This document shows positions 7,585-15,172 of a stretch of DNA of 16,608 nucleotides, piece after piece. The DNA comes from Deltaproteobacteria bacterium (GTDB lineage Bacteria; Desulfobacterota; Deferrimicrobia; Deferrimicrobiales; Deferrimicrobiaceae): positions 1-16,608 of the forward strand of contig JANXPS010000206.1 of assembly GCA_025357175.1 (NCBI GenBank), read 5' to 3'. The translations under genes were made by a program, and so were the position numbers. The number at the start of each line of letters is the position of its first letter. Within the stretch, counting starts at the first letter, position 1. Below the pieces are notes generated by a model. That model had not been told where the DNA came from and did no database searches. It saw only the letters and a program-made list of their open reading frames with translations.

Positions 7585-7598
7585 CCGTCTTTTGACGG
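7585..7598. promoter_or_regulatory. Inverted repeat at the predicted gap transcription start
   Basis: CCGTC-TTTT-GACGG, a perfect 5-bp inverted repeat with a 4-base centre, begins one base after the -10 box and covers the expected start site. This is where a repressor operator would sit; a small hairpin at the 5' end of the mRNA is the alternative. Confidence 0.4.
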
Positions 7599-7626
7599 TC
7601 CAATATCCAATCCGAGAGGGAGCAGC

Positions 7627-8631
7627 ATGTCTCTTAAAATTGCAATCAACGGTTTCGGACGTATCGGACGCAATCTTTTCCGCGCGGCTTGCACCGACGC
7701 ATCGATCGAAATCGTCGCCATCAACGACCTGACCGACGCGAAGACGCTGGCGCACCTGCTGAAATACGATTCGGTCCACGGCCGCTTCGAAGGCACGGTC
7801 GCCGCAGCCGACGGCGCGATCGTCGTCAACGGGAAAACGGTCAAGGTGTTCGCGGTCAAGGATCCGGCCGAACTGCCCTGGGCCTCCCTGGGCGTCGACG
7901 TCGTCATCGAGTCGACCGGCAAGTTCGTCGACCGCGCGGGCGCCGGCAAGCACATCGCGGCGGGCGCAAAGCGGGTCATCATCTCCGCTCCGGCCAAAGA
8001 CCCCGACGCCACCTTCGTCATGGGCGTCAACGAGAAATCGTTCGACCCCGCGAAGCACTTCATCATCTCCAATGCCTCGTGCACGACCAACTGCCTCGCG
8101 CCGGTGGCCAAGGTGCTTCTCGACAGCTTCGGCATCGAAAAGGGTCTGATGACCACGATCCACTCCTACACCAACGACCAGGTCATCCTCGACTTCCCGC
8201 ACAAGGACCTGCGTCGCGCGCGCGCGGCGGCGCTGTCGATGATCCCGACCACCACCGGAGCCGCCAAGGCCGTGTCGCTCGTACTCCCGGAGCTCAAGGG
8301 CAAGCTCGACGGCGGCGCCGTCCGCGTCCCGACCGCCAACGTCTCGCTGGTCGACCTTACCGTCGAACTTTCGAAGGACGCTACCGCCGAAGCGGTCAAC
8401 GCGGCGATGAAGGCAGCGGCCGAGGGGCCGCTCAAGGGCATCCTCGCGTATGTCGACGAAGAGCTCGTTTCGTGCGACTTCAACCACACCTCCGTATCCT
8501 CCTCATTCGACGCGCCCTCCACCAAGGTGATCGGCGGCCGGCTGCTCAAGGTGCTTTCCTGGTACGACAACGAGTGGGGCTACTCCTGCCGCCTGCTCGA
8601 CCTGGCGAAATACACGGCCTCGGCGAAGTAG
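7627..8631 (+). CDS. gap: Glyceraldehyde-3-phosphate dehydrogenase, type I
   Basis: 334 residues, standard length. The enzyme oxidises glyceraldehyde 3-phosphate to 1,3-bisphosphoglycerate with NAD in cytoplasmic glycolysis and gluconeogenesis. Seen directly: the NAD-binding INGFGRIGRN (7-16), Asp34 in AINDLTD, which favours NAD over NADP, the catalytic SNASCTTNCLAPV (C152) and its partner H179 in TTIHSYTNDQ, and a C-terminal WYDNEWGYS. The ATG at 7627 is supported by an AGAGGGAG ribosome-binding site 5-6 bases upstream and by the family N-terminus. It is the first gene of a unit with tpiA (7-base gap) and secG, driven by the promoter at 7554. The phosphoglycerate kinase gene that commonly follows gap is absent. 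Confidence 0.98.
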   Translation: MSLKIAINGFGRIGRNLFRAACTDASIEIVAINDLTDAKTLAHLLKYDSVHGRFEGTVAAADGAIVVNGKTVKVFAVKDPAELPWASLGVDVVIESTGKFVDRAGAGKHIAAGAKRVIISAPAKDPDATFVMGVNEKSFDPAKHFIISNASCTTNCLAPVAKVLLDSFGIEKGLMTTIHSYTNDQVILDFPHKDLRRARAAALSMIPTTTGAAKAVSLVLPELKGKLDGGAVRVPTANVSLVDLTVELSKDATAEAVNAAMKAAAEGPLKGILAYVDEELVSCDFNHTSVSSSFDAPSTKVIGGRLLKVLSWYDNEWGYSCRLLDLAKYTASAK

Positions 8632-8638
8632 CGAATCC

Positions 8639-9394
8639 TTGCGCACGCCGCTGATCGCAGGCAACTGGAAGATGTACAAGACCGCGGCCGAGGCCACGGC
8701 CTTCGTCCGCGCTTTTCTTCCCATGGTCGCCGGCGTCGCCGACGTCGAGATCGTGCTGGCACCGGCGTTCACTTCGCTCGGAACGGTCGCGATGCTGACC
8801 GCCGGCTCCCGCATCGCCGTCGCCGCACAGAACGTCCATTTCGAAACCGAGGGGGCGTTCACCGGCGAGGTTTCCGCAAGGATGCTGCGCGAAGCCGGCG
8901 TCACCCACGCGATCGTCGGACACTCCGAACGGCGCCAGTACTTCGCCGAAACCGACGCGTCGGTCAACCTCAAGGTCAAGGCGGCGCTCGCGGGCGGCCT
9001 GACCCCCATCCTGTGCCTCGGCGAAACGCTCGCCGAGCGCGAGGCGGATCAAACGTTCACGGTCGTCGAACGACAGCTTCGCGGCGGGTTGGCCGGCATC
9101 CCGGCAACCGACGCCGGGCTCCTCGTCATCGCCTACGAACCGGTCTGGGCGATCGGCACCGGCCGCACCGCCACGCCCGAACAGGCCCAGGAAGTCCACG
9201 CCCTGCTCCGTGCCCTGCTCGGGGCATTCTGGCATGACGACGCGGCCGCTGCGTCAGTACGCATCCTTTACGGGGGTTCGGTCAACCCGGGCAACGTCAA
9301 GTCGCTCATGTCCCAGCCCGACATCGACGGCGGCCTTGTCGGCGGCGCCAGTCTCAAGCCCGATTCGTTCGCAGAAATCGTGAAGTTCAGATAA
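8639..9394 (+). CDS. tpiA: Triosephosphate isomerase
   Basis: 251 residues, full length. It interconverts dihydroxyacetone phosphate and glyceraldehyde 3-phosphate in the cytoplasm. Active-site residues are visible: N9 and K11 in AGNWKM, H95 in VGHSERRQ, and E167 in AYEPVWAIGTG, which also begins the mobile loop; the phosphate-binding ILYGGSVNPGN is near the C-terminus. The start is a TTG at 8639, chosen because MRTPLIAGNWKM is the normal TpiA beginning and there is no other start nearby. It is 7 bases after the gap stop with only a poor ribosome-binding site, so translation is probably coupled to gap. secG follows after 17 bases. Confidence 0.97.
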   Translation: MRTPLIAGNWKMYKTAAEATAFVRAFLPMVAGVADVEIVLAPAFTSLGTVAMLTAGSRIAVAAQNVHFETEGAFTGEVSARMLREAGVTHAIVGHSERRQYFAETDASVNLKVKAALAGGLTPILCLGETLAEREADQTFTVVERQLRGGLAGIPATDAGLLVIAYEPVWAIGTGRTATPEQAQEVHALLRALLGAFWHDDAAAASVRILYGGSVNPGNVKSLMSQPDIDGGLVGGASLKPDSFAEIVKFR

Positions 9395-9411
9395 CGGAGG
9401 ATTCGCCAAGC

Positions 9412-9822
9412 ATGCCTGCCTTCTTCTATCCGATCATCGTCACCCTGCACGTCATCGTATCGATCGCCATGATCCTGATCATCCTTCTCCAGACCGGCAA
9501 AGGAGCCGACATGGGAGCGGTCTTCGGAGGCGGCAGCTCGAACACGCTGTTCGGCTCCAGCGGTCCCACGAGCTTCCTGAGCAAGCTGACCGCGGGCGCG
9601 GCGATCATATTCATGTGCACCTCGCTCTTCCTCGCTTATTTCGCGGGCAACCGGCCCGCGAGCAGCATCATGAAGGGCAGCGCGCCGATGCGGCAGCAGA
9701 TGCCCCCCGCGGGCATGCCGGGCGGAATGCCTCCCGGCCCCGGCGGAATGCCTCCGGGCGCGGGCGGCCAGCAGGGCGCCCCGGTTCCCCAGGCGCCGGC
9801 TCCGGCGCCCCCGGCGAAGTAA
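9412..9822 (+). CDS. secG: Preprotein translocase subunit SecG
   Basis: 136 residues. SecG is the small inner-membrane partner of SecY and SecE that assists SecA-driven protein export. Two membrane segments (about 5-26 and 57-77) flank the diagnostic loop LLQTGKGADMGAVFGGGSS followed by TLFGSSG. The typical core ends near residue 85; beyond it is a 50-residue tail rich in Pro, Gly, Met and Ala, with a GGMPPGP/GGMPPGA duplication visible also in the DNA (copies beginning at 9721 and 9742). Such tails vary widely between species. GGAGG (9396-9400) lies 11 bases before the ATG. The gene closes the gap-tpiA-secG unit and is followed by a strong terminator. Confidence 0.95.
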   Translation: MPAFFYPIIVTLHVIVSIAMILIILLQTGKGADMGAVFGGGSSNTLFGSSGPTSFLSKLTAGAAIIFMCTSLFLAYFAGNRPASSIMKGSAPMRQQMPPAGMPGGMPPGPGGMPPGAGGQQGAPVPQAPAPAPPAK

Positions 9823-9847
9823 CACCGATCCATACCGTGCACATCGC

Positions 9848-9884
9848 GGGCGGCCTGCGCATTCGACGCAGGCCGCCCTTTTTT
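9848..9884 (+). terminator. Rho-independent terminator after secG
   Basis: A perfect 12-bp stem, GGGCGGCCTGCG (9848-9859) with CGCAGGCCGCCC (9867-9878), a 7-base loop and six T (9879-9884). It lies 26 bases after the secG stop and closes the gap-tpiA-secG unit. Confidence 0.95.
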
Positions 9885-9913
9885 CTCTCGCCCGACCGCC
9901 GCCTGGACAGACC

Positions 9914-11884
9914 ATGACGATCCGAAAATACACGCTGCACCCGGTCGCCGAACCTGGAACCGGCATCGACTACCCGAAGGCGCTCAACGAGCGTCAGCTC
10001 GAAGCCGTCATGCACGGCGACGGTCCTCTCCTGATCGTCGCCGGTGCCGGGACCGGAAAAACCCGCACCCTCATCTACCGTGTCGCGCATCTCGTCGAGC
10101 AGGGGGTTCCCCCCGCATCGATCCTGCTGCTGACCTTCACGCGCCGCTCGGCCTCCGAGATGCTCCAGCGCGCCTCGGTGCTGCTCGACCGGCGATGCGA
10201 GAAGGTTTCGGGCGGCACATTCCATTCCTTCGCCAACCTGGTCCTGCGGCGGCACGCCTCCGCCATCGGATTCGGCGAGAACTTCACGATCCTCGACCGC
10301 GCCGACTCCGAAGAACTTGTCGGGCTCATGCGGCACGAAATCGACGTCGCCCACAAGACGCTGCGCTTCCCCAGGAAGGAAACGCTGGCCGACCTGTTCA
10401 GCCGCGCCGCCAATCGCGAAGAGACCGTAGCCGAGATCGTGACGCGCGACGCCCCCCACTTTCTCTACTGCGTCGACGACATCGTCCGGATATCCGGGCT
10501 CTACCGGGAAGCCAAGCGCGACCGGAACCTGATGGACTACGACGACCTCCTGCTGCACATGGCGACGCTGCTTCGAGAGCACGCCGGAATCCGCCGCCTG
10601 CTGTCCGAAAGCTACCGCCACATCCTGGTGGACGAGTACCAGGACACCAACCGGGTCCAGGCCGAGATCCTGCGCCTCATGGCCGACGCGCACGACAACC
10701 TCACCGTGGTCGGGGACGACGCGCAGTCGATCTATTCGTTCCGGGGAGCCCGGTTCCGCAACATCATGGATTTCACCTGCGACTTTCCGAACGCGCACAC
10801 GGTCTGGCTCGAGGAAAACTACCGGAGCCGGCAGCCGATCCTCGACGTCACCAACGAAGTCATCGCCCGCGCCGCCGAGAAATTCCCGAAAAAACTCTTC
10901 TCGAAGCGCGGCGGCGAAGACAGGCCGGCGCTCGTCTCGGCCCCGAACGAACGCACCCAGTCGCTTTTCGTCGCCGACCGGATCGTGGAACTTGCCGAGG
11001 AACAGGGACTCGCGCTGTCCGAGATCGCCGTGCTCTTTCGCGCCGCCTACCTGTCGTTCGACCTGGAAGTGGAGCTCGAGAAGCGGCACATCCCTTACCG
11101 CAAGTTCGGCGGCTTCAAGTTCCTCGAGACCGCCCATGTCAAGGACGTCGTCGCCCACCTGCGAACCGTCGACAACCCGCGCGATTCGCTCAGCCTGTCG
11201 CGCATCCTGTCGCTCTTGCCGGGGGTCGGAAAAAAGCGAAGCGCAGACCTTGCCCGCAAGGCGTTCGAACTGGCGTCGCTCGGGCCGGTGATCGACGCCC
11301 TGGCGGGGATGAAGAAGTCGGACGAGGCGGGACGGCTGGCCGCCCTCCTGTCGGGGCTGACCCGGGATCACGGGCTTGCGGTGACGGAAATGATGGCGCG
11401 GGTGCTGGCGCATTACCGGCCGATCCTCGAGGCGCGGTTCGACGACTTTCCGCGCCGGCTCAAGGATCTCGAACACATGGAATCGCTCTGCGCCCGGCAC
11501 GGGACGTTGCCCGAATTTCTCGCAGAGATCACGCTCGAGCCGCCGACGGCGTCGGTCGGCGACATGGTCGCGCCCGACACCGAAGAGGATTACCTGACGC
11601 TGTCGACGATCCATTCGGCCAAGGGGCTCGAGTGGAAGGCGGTGTTCATCATCTGGGCGCTTGACGGGAAACTGCCCTCTTTGCGGGCGGCGGACCGGGA
11701 GGACGAAATGGAGGAGGAGCGACGGCTGTTCTACGTGGCGGCGACGCGAGCCAAGGACATCCTGGCGATCACGTACCCCGTGAACATCTTCGAGCGGGCG
11801 ACGGGCACGGTCCTGTCGACGCCTTCGCGTTTCGCGGACGAAATACCCGCGCGGCTGCTGCCCCGCTACGCCCTGATCGATTAG
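9914..11884 (+). CDS. UvrD/Rep-family ATP-dependent 3'-5' DNA helicase
   Basis: 656 residues, slightly shorter than UvrD, PcrA or Rep (about 670-750). All superfamily 1A motifs are visible in order: Q motif LNERQLEAV (24-32), Walker A AGAGTGKT (43-50), motif Ia LLTFTRRSASEM (72-83), Walker B VDEYQD (239-244), motif III GDDAQSIYSFRGA (267-279), motif IV ENYRS (301-305), and near the C-terminus TIHSAKGLEW (V) and EERRLFYVAATRAKD (VI). It should unwind DNA in repair or replication restart. No nuclease domain is present, so it is not AddA or RecB. It starts 30 bases after the secG terminator with no clear promoter in between and only a weak ribosome-binding site. The stop is 6 bases from the convergent zinc-ribbon gene. 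Whether it is the cell's main UvrD or a paralogue cannot be judged here. Confidence 0.93.
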   Translation: MTIRKYTLHPVAEPGTGIDYPKALNERQLEAVMHGDGPLLIVAGAGTGKTRTLIYRVAHLVEQGVPPASILLLTFTRRSASEMLQRASVLLDRRCEKVSGGTFHSFANLVLRRHASAIGFGENFTILDRADSEELVGLMRHEIDVAHKTLRFPRKETLADLFSRAANREETVAEIVTRDAPHFLYCVDDIVRISGLYREAKRDRNLMDYDDLLLHMATLLREHAGIRRLLSESYRHILVDEYQDTNRVQAEILRLMADAHDNLTVVGDDAQSIYSFRGARFRNIMDFTCDFPNAHTVWLEENYRSRQPILDVTNEVIARAAEKFPKKLFSKRGGEDRPALVSAPNERTQSLFVADRIVELAEEQGLALSEIAVLFRAAYLSFDLEVELEKRHIPYRKFGGFKFLETAHVKDVVAHLRTVDNPRDSLSLSRILSLLPGVGKKRSADLARKAFELASLGPVIDALAGMKKSDEAGRLAALLSGLTRDHGLAVTEMMARVLAHYRPILEARFDDFPRRLKDLEHMESLCARHGTLPEFLAEITLEPPTASVGDMVAPDTEEDYLTLSTIHSAKGLEWKAVFIIWALDGKLPSLRAADREDEMEEERRLFYVAATRAKDILAITYPVNIFERATGTVLSTPSRFADEIPARLLPRYALID

Positions 11885-11890
11885 TCCGGA

Positions 11891-12076
11891 TCAGCCGCGG
11901 CTCTGGGGATCCTTCCTGGCGTCAAGCGGGCGGCCGCACCAGGAACAGTAAGGGGAATCGGCGGATACGTACCGGAGGCAATTGGGGCACTGCCGATCCG
12001 AGGACTCGGGCTTCCGGCTCTCCTCCTCGGCTTCATTCATCGAATCCTCGTCATACATCCAGTCGTCGCGTCCCAT
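11891..12076 (-). CDS. Small acidic zinc-ribbon protein
   Basis: 61 residues from the ATG at 12076; a GTG at 12082 would add two. The N-terminal half is strongly acidic and looks disordered (DEDSMNEAEEES). The C-terminal half is a zinc ribbon with two CXXC knuckles, CPNC and CSWCG, 11 residues apart. Single ribbons of this kind are widespread and may bind nucleic acid or protein; no function can be assigned. It lies 63 bases downstream of the propeller gene on the same strand and could be cotranscribed with it. Its stop is 6 bases from the helicase stop. The four cysteines in correct spacing are the main evidence that it is a real gene. Confidence 0.7.
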   Translation of the reverse strand: MGRDDWMYDEDSMNEAEEESRKPESSDRQCPNCLRYVSADSPYCSWCGRPLDARKDPQSRG

Positions 12077-12139
12077 GCCCACTCGATTCCGGGGACCGTA
12101 TCAAGCGGCCCGCCTCAGCGTTCATCGTATCATGCCGAC

Positions 12140-13717
12140 TCAGCGGAACAATCTTTCGACCTGGTTCCGGTCGACGTAGATCCGTCCCGGTGTGCCGAAC
12201 GCGGCCTGAACCCGATCGGCCTCGTCGATGTTGAACATTCGCAGGCCGGCGTCCGCGGATCCGACGAACAGCTTGCGTCCGTCCGCCCCGAAAGCCAGCG
12301 CCCGGATCGGACTCCCGATCGTCGCCGACCAGATCGCCTGCCCGCCGACCGCCGAAAAAACCTTCGCCGTGTATCCGGCGCCGCCGCTCGCAAGCAGACG
12401 TCCCGCGGGATCGAAGCGGAGCGAACGGACCTCTCCCTCGGTCGTCGCGCTCCAGCTCTCGGTACCGTCCGTTTCCGACAGGACCAGCAACCGGTTTCCC
12501 GATCCTCCCACCGCGACCAGCCCCCCGGCGGGGCTTGAAGCGACGGCGTAGACCGGCCACTCGGTGGTTTTCCTCCAGACAATCCGGTCGCTGCCCAGAT
12601 TCCAGAGAAGGACGCGCTGACCCTCGCCTCCGACGACGATCCCCTTGCCGCCCCTGGTGAAGTCGATCGAACGAACCGGCATCTCCGCAGGGACCTTGAA
12701 TTTCTCTTCGCCCGTTTCGGCGTTGAACACCTTGAGATATCCGGCGTCGTCGCCCGTGGCGACGTGGCGCCCGTCCGGGCTGTACGCCACGGACATGATC
12801 ATCCCCTTGCCCCGCACATTCCAGATTTCCTTCCCGTCGACCGAACTGCGGATGCGCAAGGTGGAATCCGCACCGCCGGTGGCAAACGTGGACCCGTTCG
12901 GCGCATAGGCCATGGACATCGCCATTTCCGCCTTCTCCAGGCGGAACAGGGGGTTGCCGCTTTCGGCATCCCGGGAGGCGATCACGCTGTCTGCGCCCGC
13001 CGAGATCACCTGGGATCCGTCGGGCCTGAACGCGACGGCCGTGATCCAGGAATCGTGGGTCGCCTGCCATGCCAACCGGGGCCCCGGCGGCGTGACGTAG
13101 AGTTCCTGGACATCGGTATCCCACCGTCGCTCGACCGATAGAAGCGTCACTTCCCCAAGCTCGTTGACCCGGAACGTGGCGGGAAGCTTCGGCGGGAACT
13201 TGATCTCGAACAGTTTTCGTTCCCGGTCGGGGATGTGCAAGGTGACCGAGAGGCCGGACGGCCAGCCGAAGCCGAGCAGCAGCGGGAACAGCTTCCGCTC
13301 GTTGTCGTAGGGGCCCAGCTTGACCGGGAGGAACTCGGAAAACACGGTACCCGGGATGCGCTCCCTTTCGGCCGCCAGCCACTCCTTGCGTTCGGACCGC
13401 ATCCGGGCCTTCACGTCGGAAGTCGCCATCCGTACCTTCATCTGTCGTTCCTTGAACGCCTCCGGCGTCTCGGACGGTACCTGCTGCGCTTTCCTCGAGA
13501 GGCCCGGATTGCTTCGGTCGAATTCGACCTGCCAGTTTTTTTCGACCCAGGGCTCGACCTGTTCGGCCTGCTCCCGCAGGAATACGAGACGCTGGCGTGC
13601 GTCCTCGACTCCGATAAGAGGCGGCATCTGCGGGTCCTTGCCGGCCACGGGCGAGGAGGCAAGCATGAGGATGAGGACGAACACGGATATTCCCTTGCGG
13701 GTGACGAATCGCAGCAT
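12140..13717 (-). CDS. Exported WD40-like beta-propeller protein
   Basis: 525 residues from the ATG at 13717, which directly precedes a signal peptide (basic RFVTRKG, a hydrophobic core and a likely cleavage near VAG-KD at about 26). Residues 28-212 are a charged, partly helical region that I do not recognise. From about 213 there are seven repeats of about 40 residues with cores such as ITAVAFRPDG, IMSVAYSPDG, VRSLRFDPAG and IRALAFGADG, which fits one seven-bladed propeller. The repeats lack canonical WD dipeptides and also resemble quinoprotein-type blades, but no cofactor ligands are evident. The likely location is periplasm or cell surface, with a binding or scaffold role. GGAGG is only 2 bases before the ATG and AGGGG about 11 bases before, so the start is fair rather than certain. 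The reading frame stays open upstream to 13879. Confidence 0.82.
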   Translation of the reverse strand: MLRFVTRKGISVFVLILMLASSPVAGKDPQMPPLIGVEDARQRLVFLREQAEQVEPWVEKNWQVEFDRSNPGLSRKAQQVPSETPEAFKERQMKVRMATSDVKARMRSERKEWLAAERERIPGTVFSEFLPVKLGPYDNERKLFPLLLGFGWPSGLSVTLHIPDRERKLFEIKFPPKLPATFRVNELGEVTLLSVERRWDTDVQELYVTPPGPRLAWQATHDSWITAVAFRPDGSQVISAGADSVIASRDAESGNPLFRLEKAEMAMSMAYAPNGSTFATGGADSTLRIRSSVDGKEIWNVRGKGMIMSVAYSPDGRHVATGDDAGYLKVFNAETGEEKFKVPAEMPVRSIDFTRGGKGIVVGGEGQRVLLWNLGSDRIVWRKTTEWPVYAVASSPAGGLVAVGGSGNRLLVLSETDGTESWSATTEGEVRSLRFDPAGRLLASGGAGYTAKVFSAVGGQAIWSATIGSPIRALAFGADGRKLFVGSADAGLRMFNIDEADRVQAAFGTPGRIYVDRNQVERLFR

Positions 13718-13771
13718 GGCCTCCGGCCCCTGGAAAGGGGAATGCGTGGAATAGTCCTTACATTTTACCTG

Positions 13772-13798
13772 ATCCTTCGATTCTTTCGAATCCTTCTG
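13772..13798. repeat. Three imperfect tandem 9-mers between divergent genes
   Basis: ATCCTTCGA, TTCTTTCGA and ATCCTTCTG lie head to tail upstream of the propeller gene and next to an ATTTTA block (13762-13767; TAAAAT on the minus strand) that could be its -10. They may be repeated regulator sites. Alternatively they are leftover coding sequence, since the minus frame reads KDSKESKD. Confidence 0.45.
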
Positions 13799-13837
13799 CG
13801 GGCAAACGGCACCTAATGGGCGAAAGTGGTCGATATT

Positions 13838-13865
13838 TTGAAAGGGCGGAAGACAGCCGTATAGG
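13838..13865 (+). promoter_or_regulatory. Probable promoter of the solute-binding protein gene
   Basis: TTGAAA (13838-13843) and TATAGG (13860-13865) are spaced by 16 bases, about 30 bases before the start codon. A near-perfect AAGGAGGG ribosome-binding site follows (13878-13885), 7 bases before the ATG. Confidence 0.5.
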
Positions 13866-13892
13866 GTTTTCCGGCGCAAGGAGGGAAACGCG

Positions 13893-15158
13893 ATGAAAGC
13901 CAGGACGGCTGTAATGTTAGCGTTGCTGATGTCGGTATTATTCAGTCATTACGTCTGGGCCGCGGACACGCTTCAGGACGTCAAGAAACGAGGCGTACTG
14001 ATCGTCGGCGTCCGGGACGACACACCGCCGTTCGGCTTCATCGACCGGGATACGGGCGAGACCGTCGGAGTGGACGTCGATCTTGCCGCAGCCGTCGCGA
14101 AGAGGCTGGACGTCAAGTTGCGGCTCAAGACGGTGACGGCGGCCGGCTGGATTCCCGACCTGTTGTCGGGGCAGGTCGACCTTGTCGCTGCGACGGTCAG
14201 CCGCAACCAGGACCGGGACAAGCTGGTGGATTTCAGTCTCCCCTATTTCAATACGAGCCAGAGAGTCCTCGCGAAGAAGGGAACGATCACGGGGATCGAG
14301 TCGCTCGGAGGCAAAAAGATCGGGACTGCCAAGGGATCTCCGGCCGAGAAGGAAATCCTGAAACAGGCTCCGACGGCCGCGTGTTATTTCTACAGCGATT
14401 CCCGGAAGGCGGTCGAGGCGCTCAAGAAGGGTGAAGTCGACGCGCTTTCGGCCTCCGGAACCAATCTTTACGGGTGCCTCTCGGCCCTTCCCAAGGGCGA
14501 GTACGAGATCGCCGAGGGGGTCAAGCTTTCCGAAGAGCAGTTCCGGATGGGGGTCAGGAAAGGCAACCCGCAATTCCTCGATGCGGTCAACGCCACGCTC
14601 GTGGACTTGAACGACAGCGGCAAGGGCCGCGCCATCCTGGCAAAGTGGTTCGAGGGCAAGGGCAACGAGCGGGGGCCGTCGGCTGCGGCCAGTTCCGTGC
14701 AGGCGGCGGGGTTGGTGACCCGCGTCACTTCGACCGAAGGACGGTTCCTTGTCCTTCCGATCACCGGGATCTTCCGGCCGTCCGCCGATGTCACGATCCT
14801 CGACCCGCTCGGCAATCCGGTCGGCGAAGGGAAAGTGACGAGCATCTACGATGAAGAGACCTACATCGACGCCGGCACCGTCGAAAACGGGCTCATCCGC
14901 CCCGGATTCGTGGTATCGCAGAACCTGTCCAACGAAGCAGCAAAGAAGTTGATCGCCACCAACAAGGAAACGATCGAAAAGGTCCGGTCCGACGCGAAAT
15001 CGGAGGAGGCGCGGATCAAGCAGGAGGAAGGCGCCGAGTTCCAGCAGGCCAAGAAGGAACGTGACAAGTTCCAGGAAGACATGACGAAGACCCGGCTGAT
15101 GCTGGACTACCAGTATTCGGATCAGTACTACGGTTATTACGGATTCCCGTTCCGGTAA
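13893..15158 (+). CDS. Family 3 solute-binding protein with a novel C-terminal extension
   Basis: 421 residues, against about 250-280 for the usual family. A signal peptide (1-23, ending VWA-AD) is followed by a complete family 3 periplasmic binding domain (about 26-256): LIVGVRDDTPPFGFID, VGVDVDLAAAVAKRL, LLSGQVDLVAATVSR and KWFEGKG. An Ala/Ser linker (257-274) leads to a beta-rich domain (275-344; VTRVTSTEGRFLVLPI, then VTILDPLGNPVGEGKV), a highly charged helical, probably coiled-coil segment (345-402), and a short aromatic tail ending YYGYYGFPFR. The binding fold implies capture of amino acids or similar small solutes. There are no permease or ATPase genes beside it, and the extension suggests envelope or complex attachment rather than simple transport. 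An AAGGAGGG ribosome-binding site fixes the ATG start. A terminator follows the stop. Confidence 0.9.
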   Translation: MKARTAVMLALLMSVLFSHYVWAADTLQDVKKRGVLIVGVRDDTPPFGFIDRDTGETVGVDVDLAAAVAKRLDVKLRLKTVTAAGWIPDLLSGQVDLVAATVSRNQDRDKLVDFSLPYFNTSQRVLAKKGTITGIESLGGKKIGTAKGSPAEKEILKQAPTAACYFYSDSRKAVEALKKGEVDALSASGTNLYGCLSALPKGEYEIAEGVKLSEEQFRMGVRKGNPQFLDAVNATLVDLNDSGKGRAILAKWFEGKGNERGPSAAASSVQAAGLVTRVTSTEGRFLVLPITGIFRPSADVTILDPLGNPVGEGKVTSIYDEETYIDAGTVENGLIRPGFVVSQNLSNEAAKKLIATNKETIEKVRSDAKSEEARIKQEEGAEFQQAKKERDKFQEDMTKTRLMLDYQYSDQYYGYYGFPFR

Positions 15159-15172
15159 AAAACGCGGTATCG

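Noticed and set aside
7033..8487. Minus-strand open frame of 484 codons opposite gap
   Set aside because: Shadow of the gap and lipoprotein genes; the composition is Arg/Asp/Val-rich as expected from antisense of GC-rich coding DNA.
9668..11614. Long minus-strand open frame of 648 codons opposite the helicase
   Set aside because: It is the antisense shadow of the helicase and the secG tail in GC-rich DNA; the translation is low-complexity and matches no family, while the plus strand has all helicase motifs.
13718..13879. N-terminal extension of the propeller protein up to 13879
   Set aside because: The extension has no signal peptide at its start, whereas the ATG at 13717 directly precedes a good one; kept only as a possibility.
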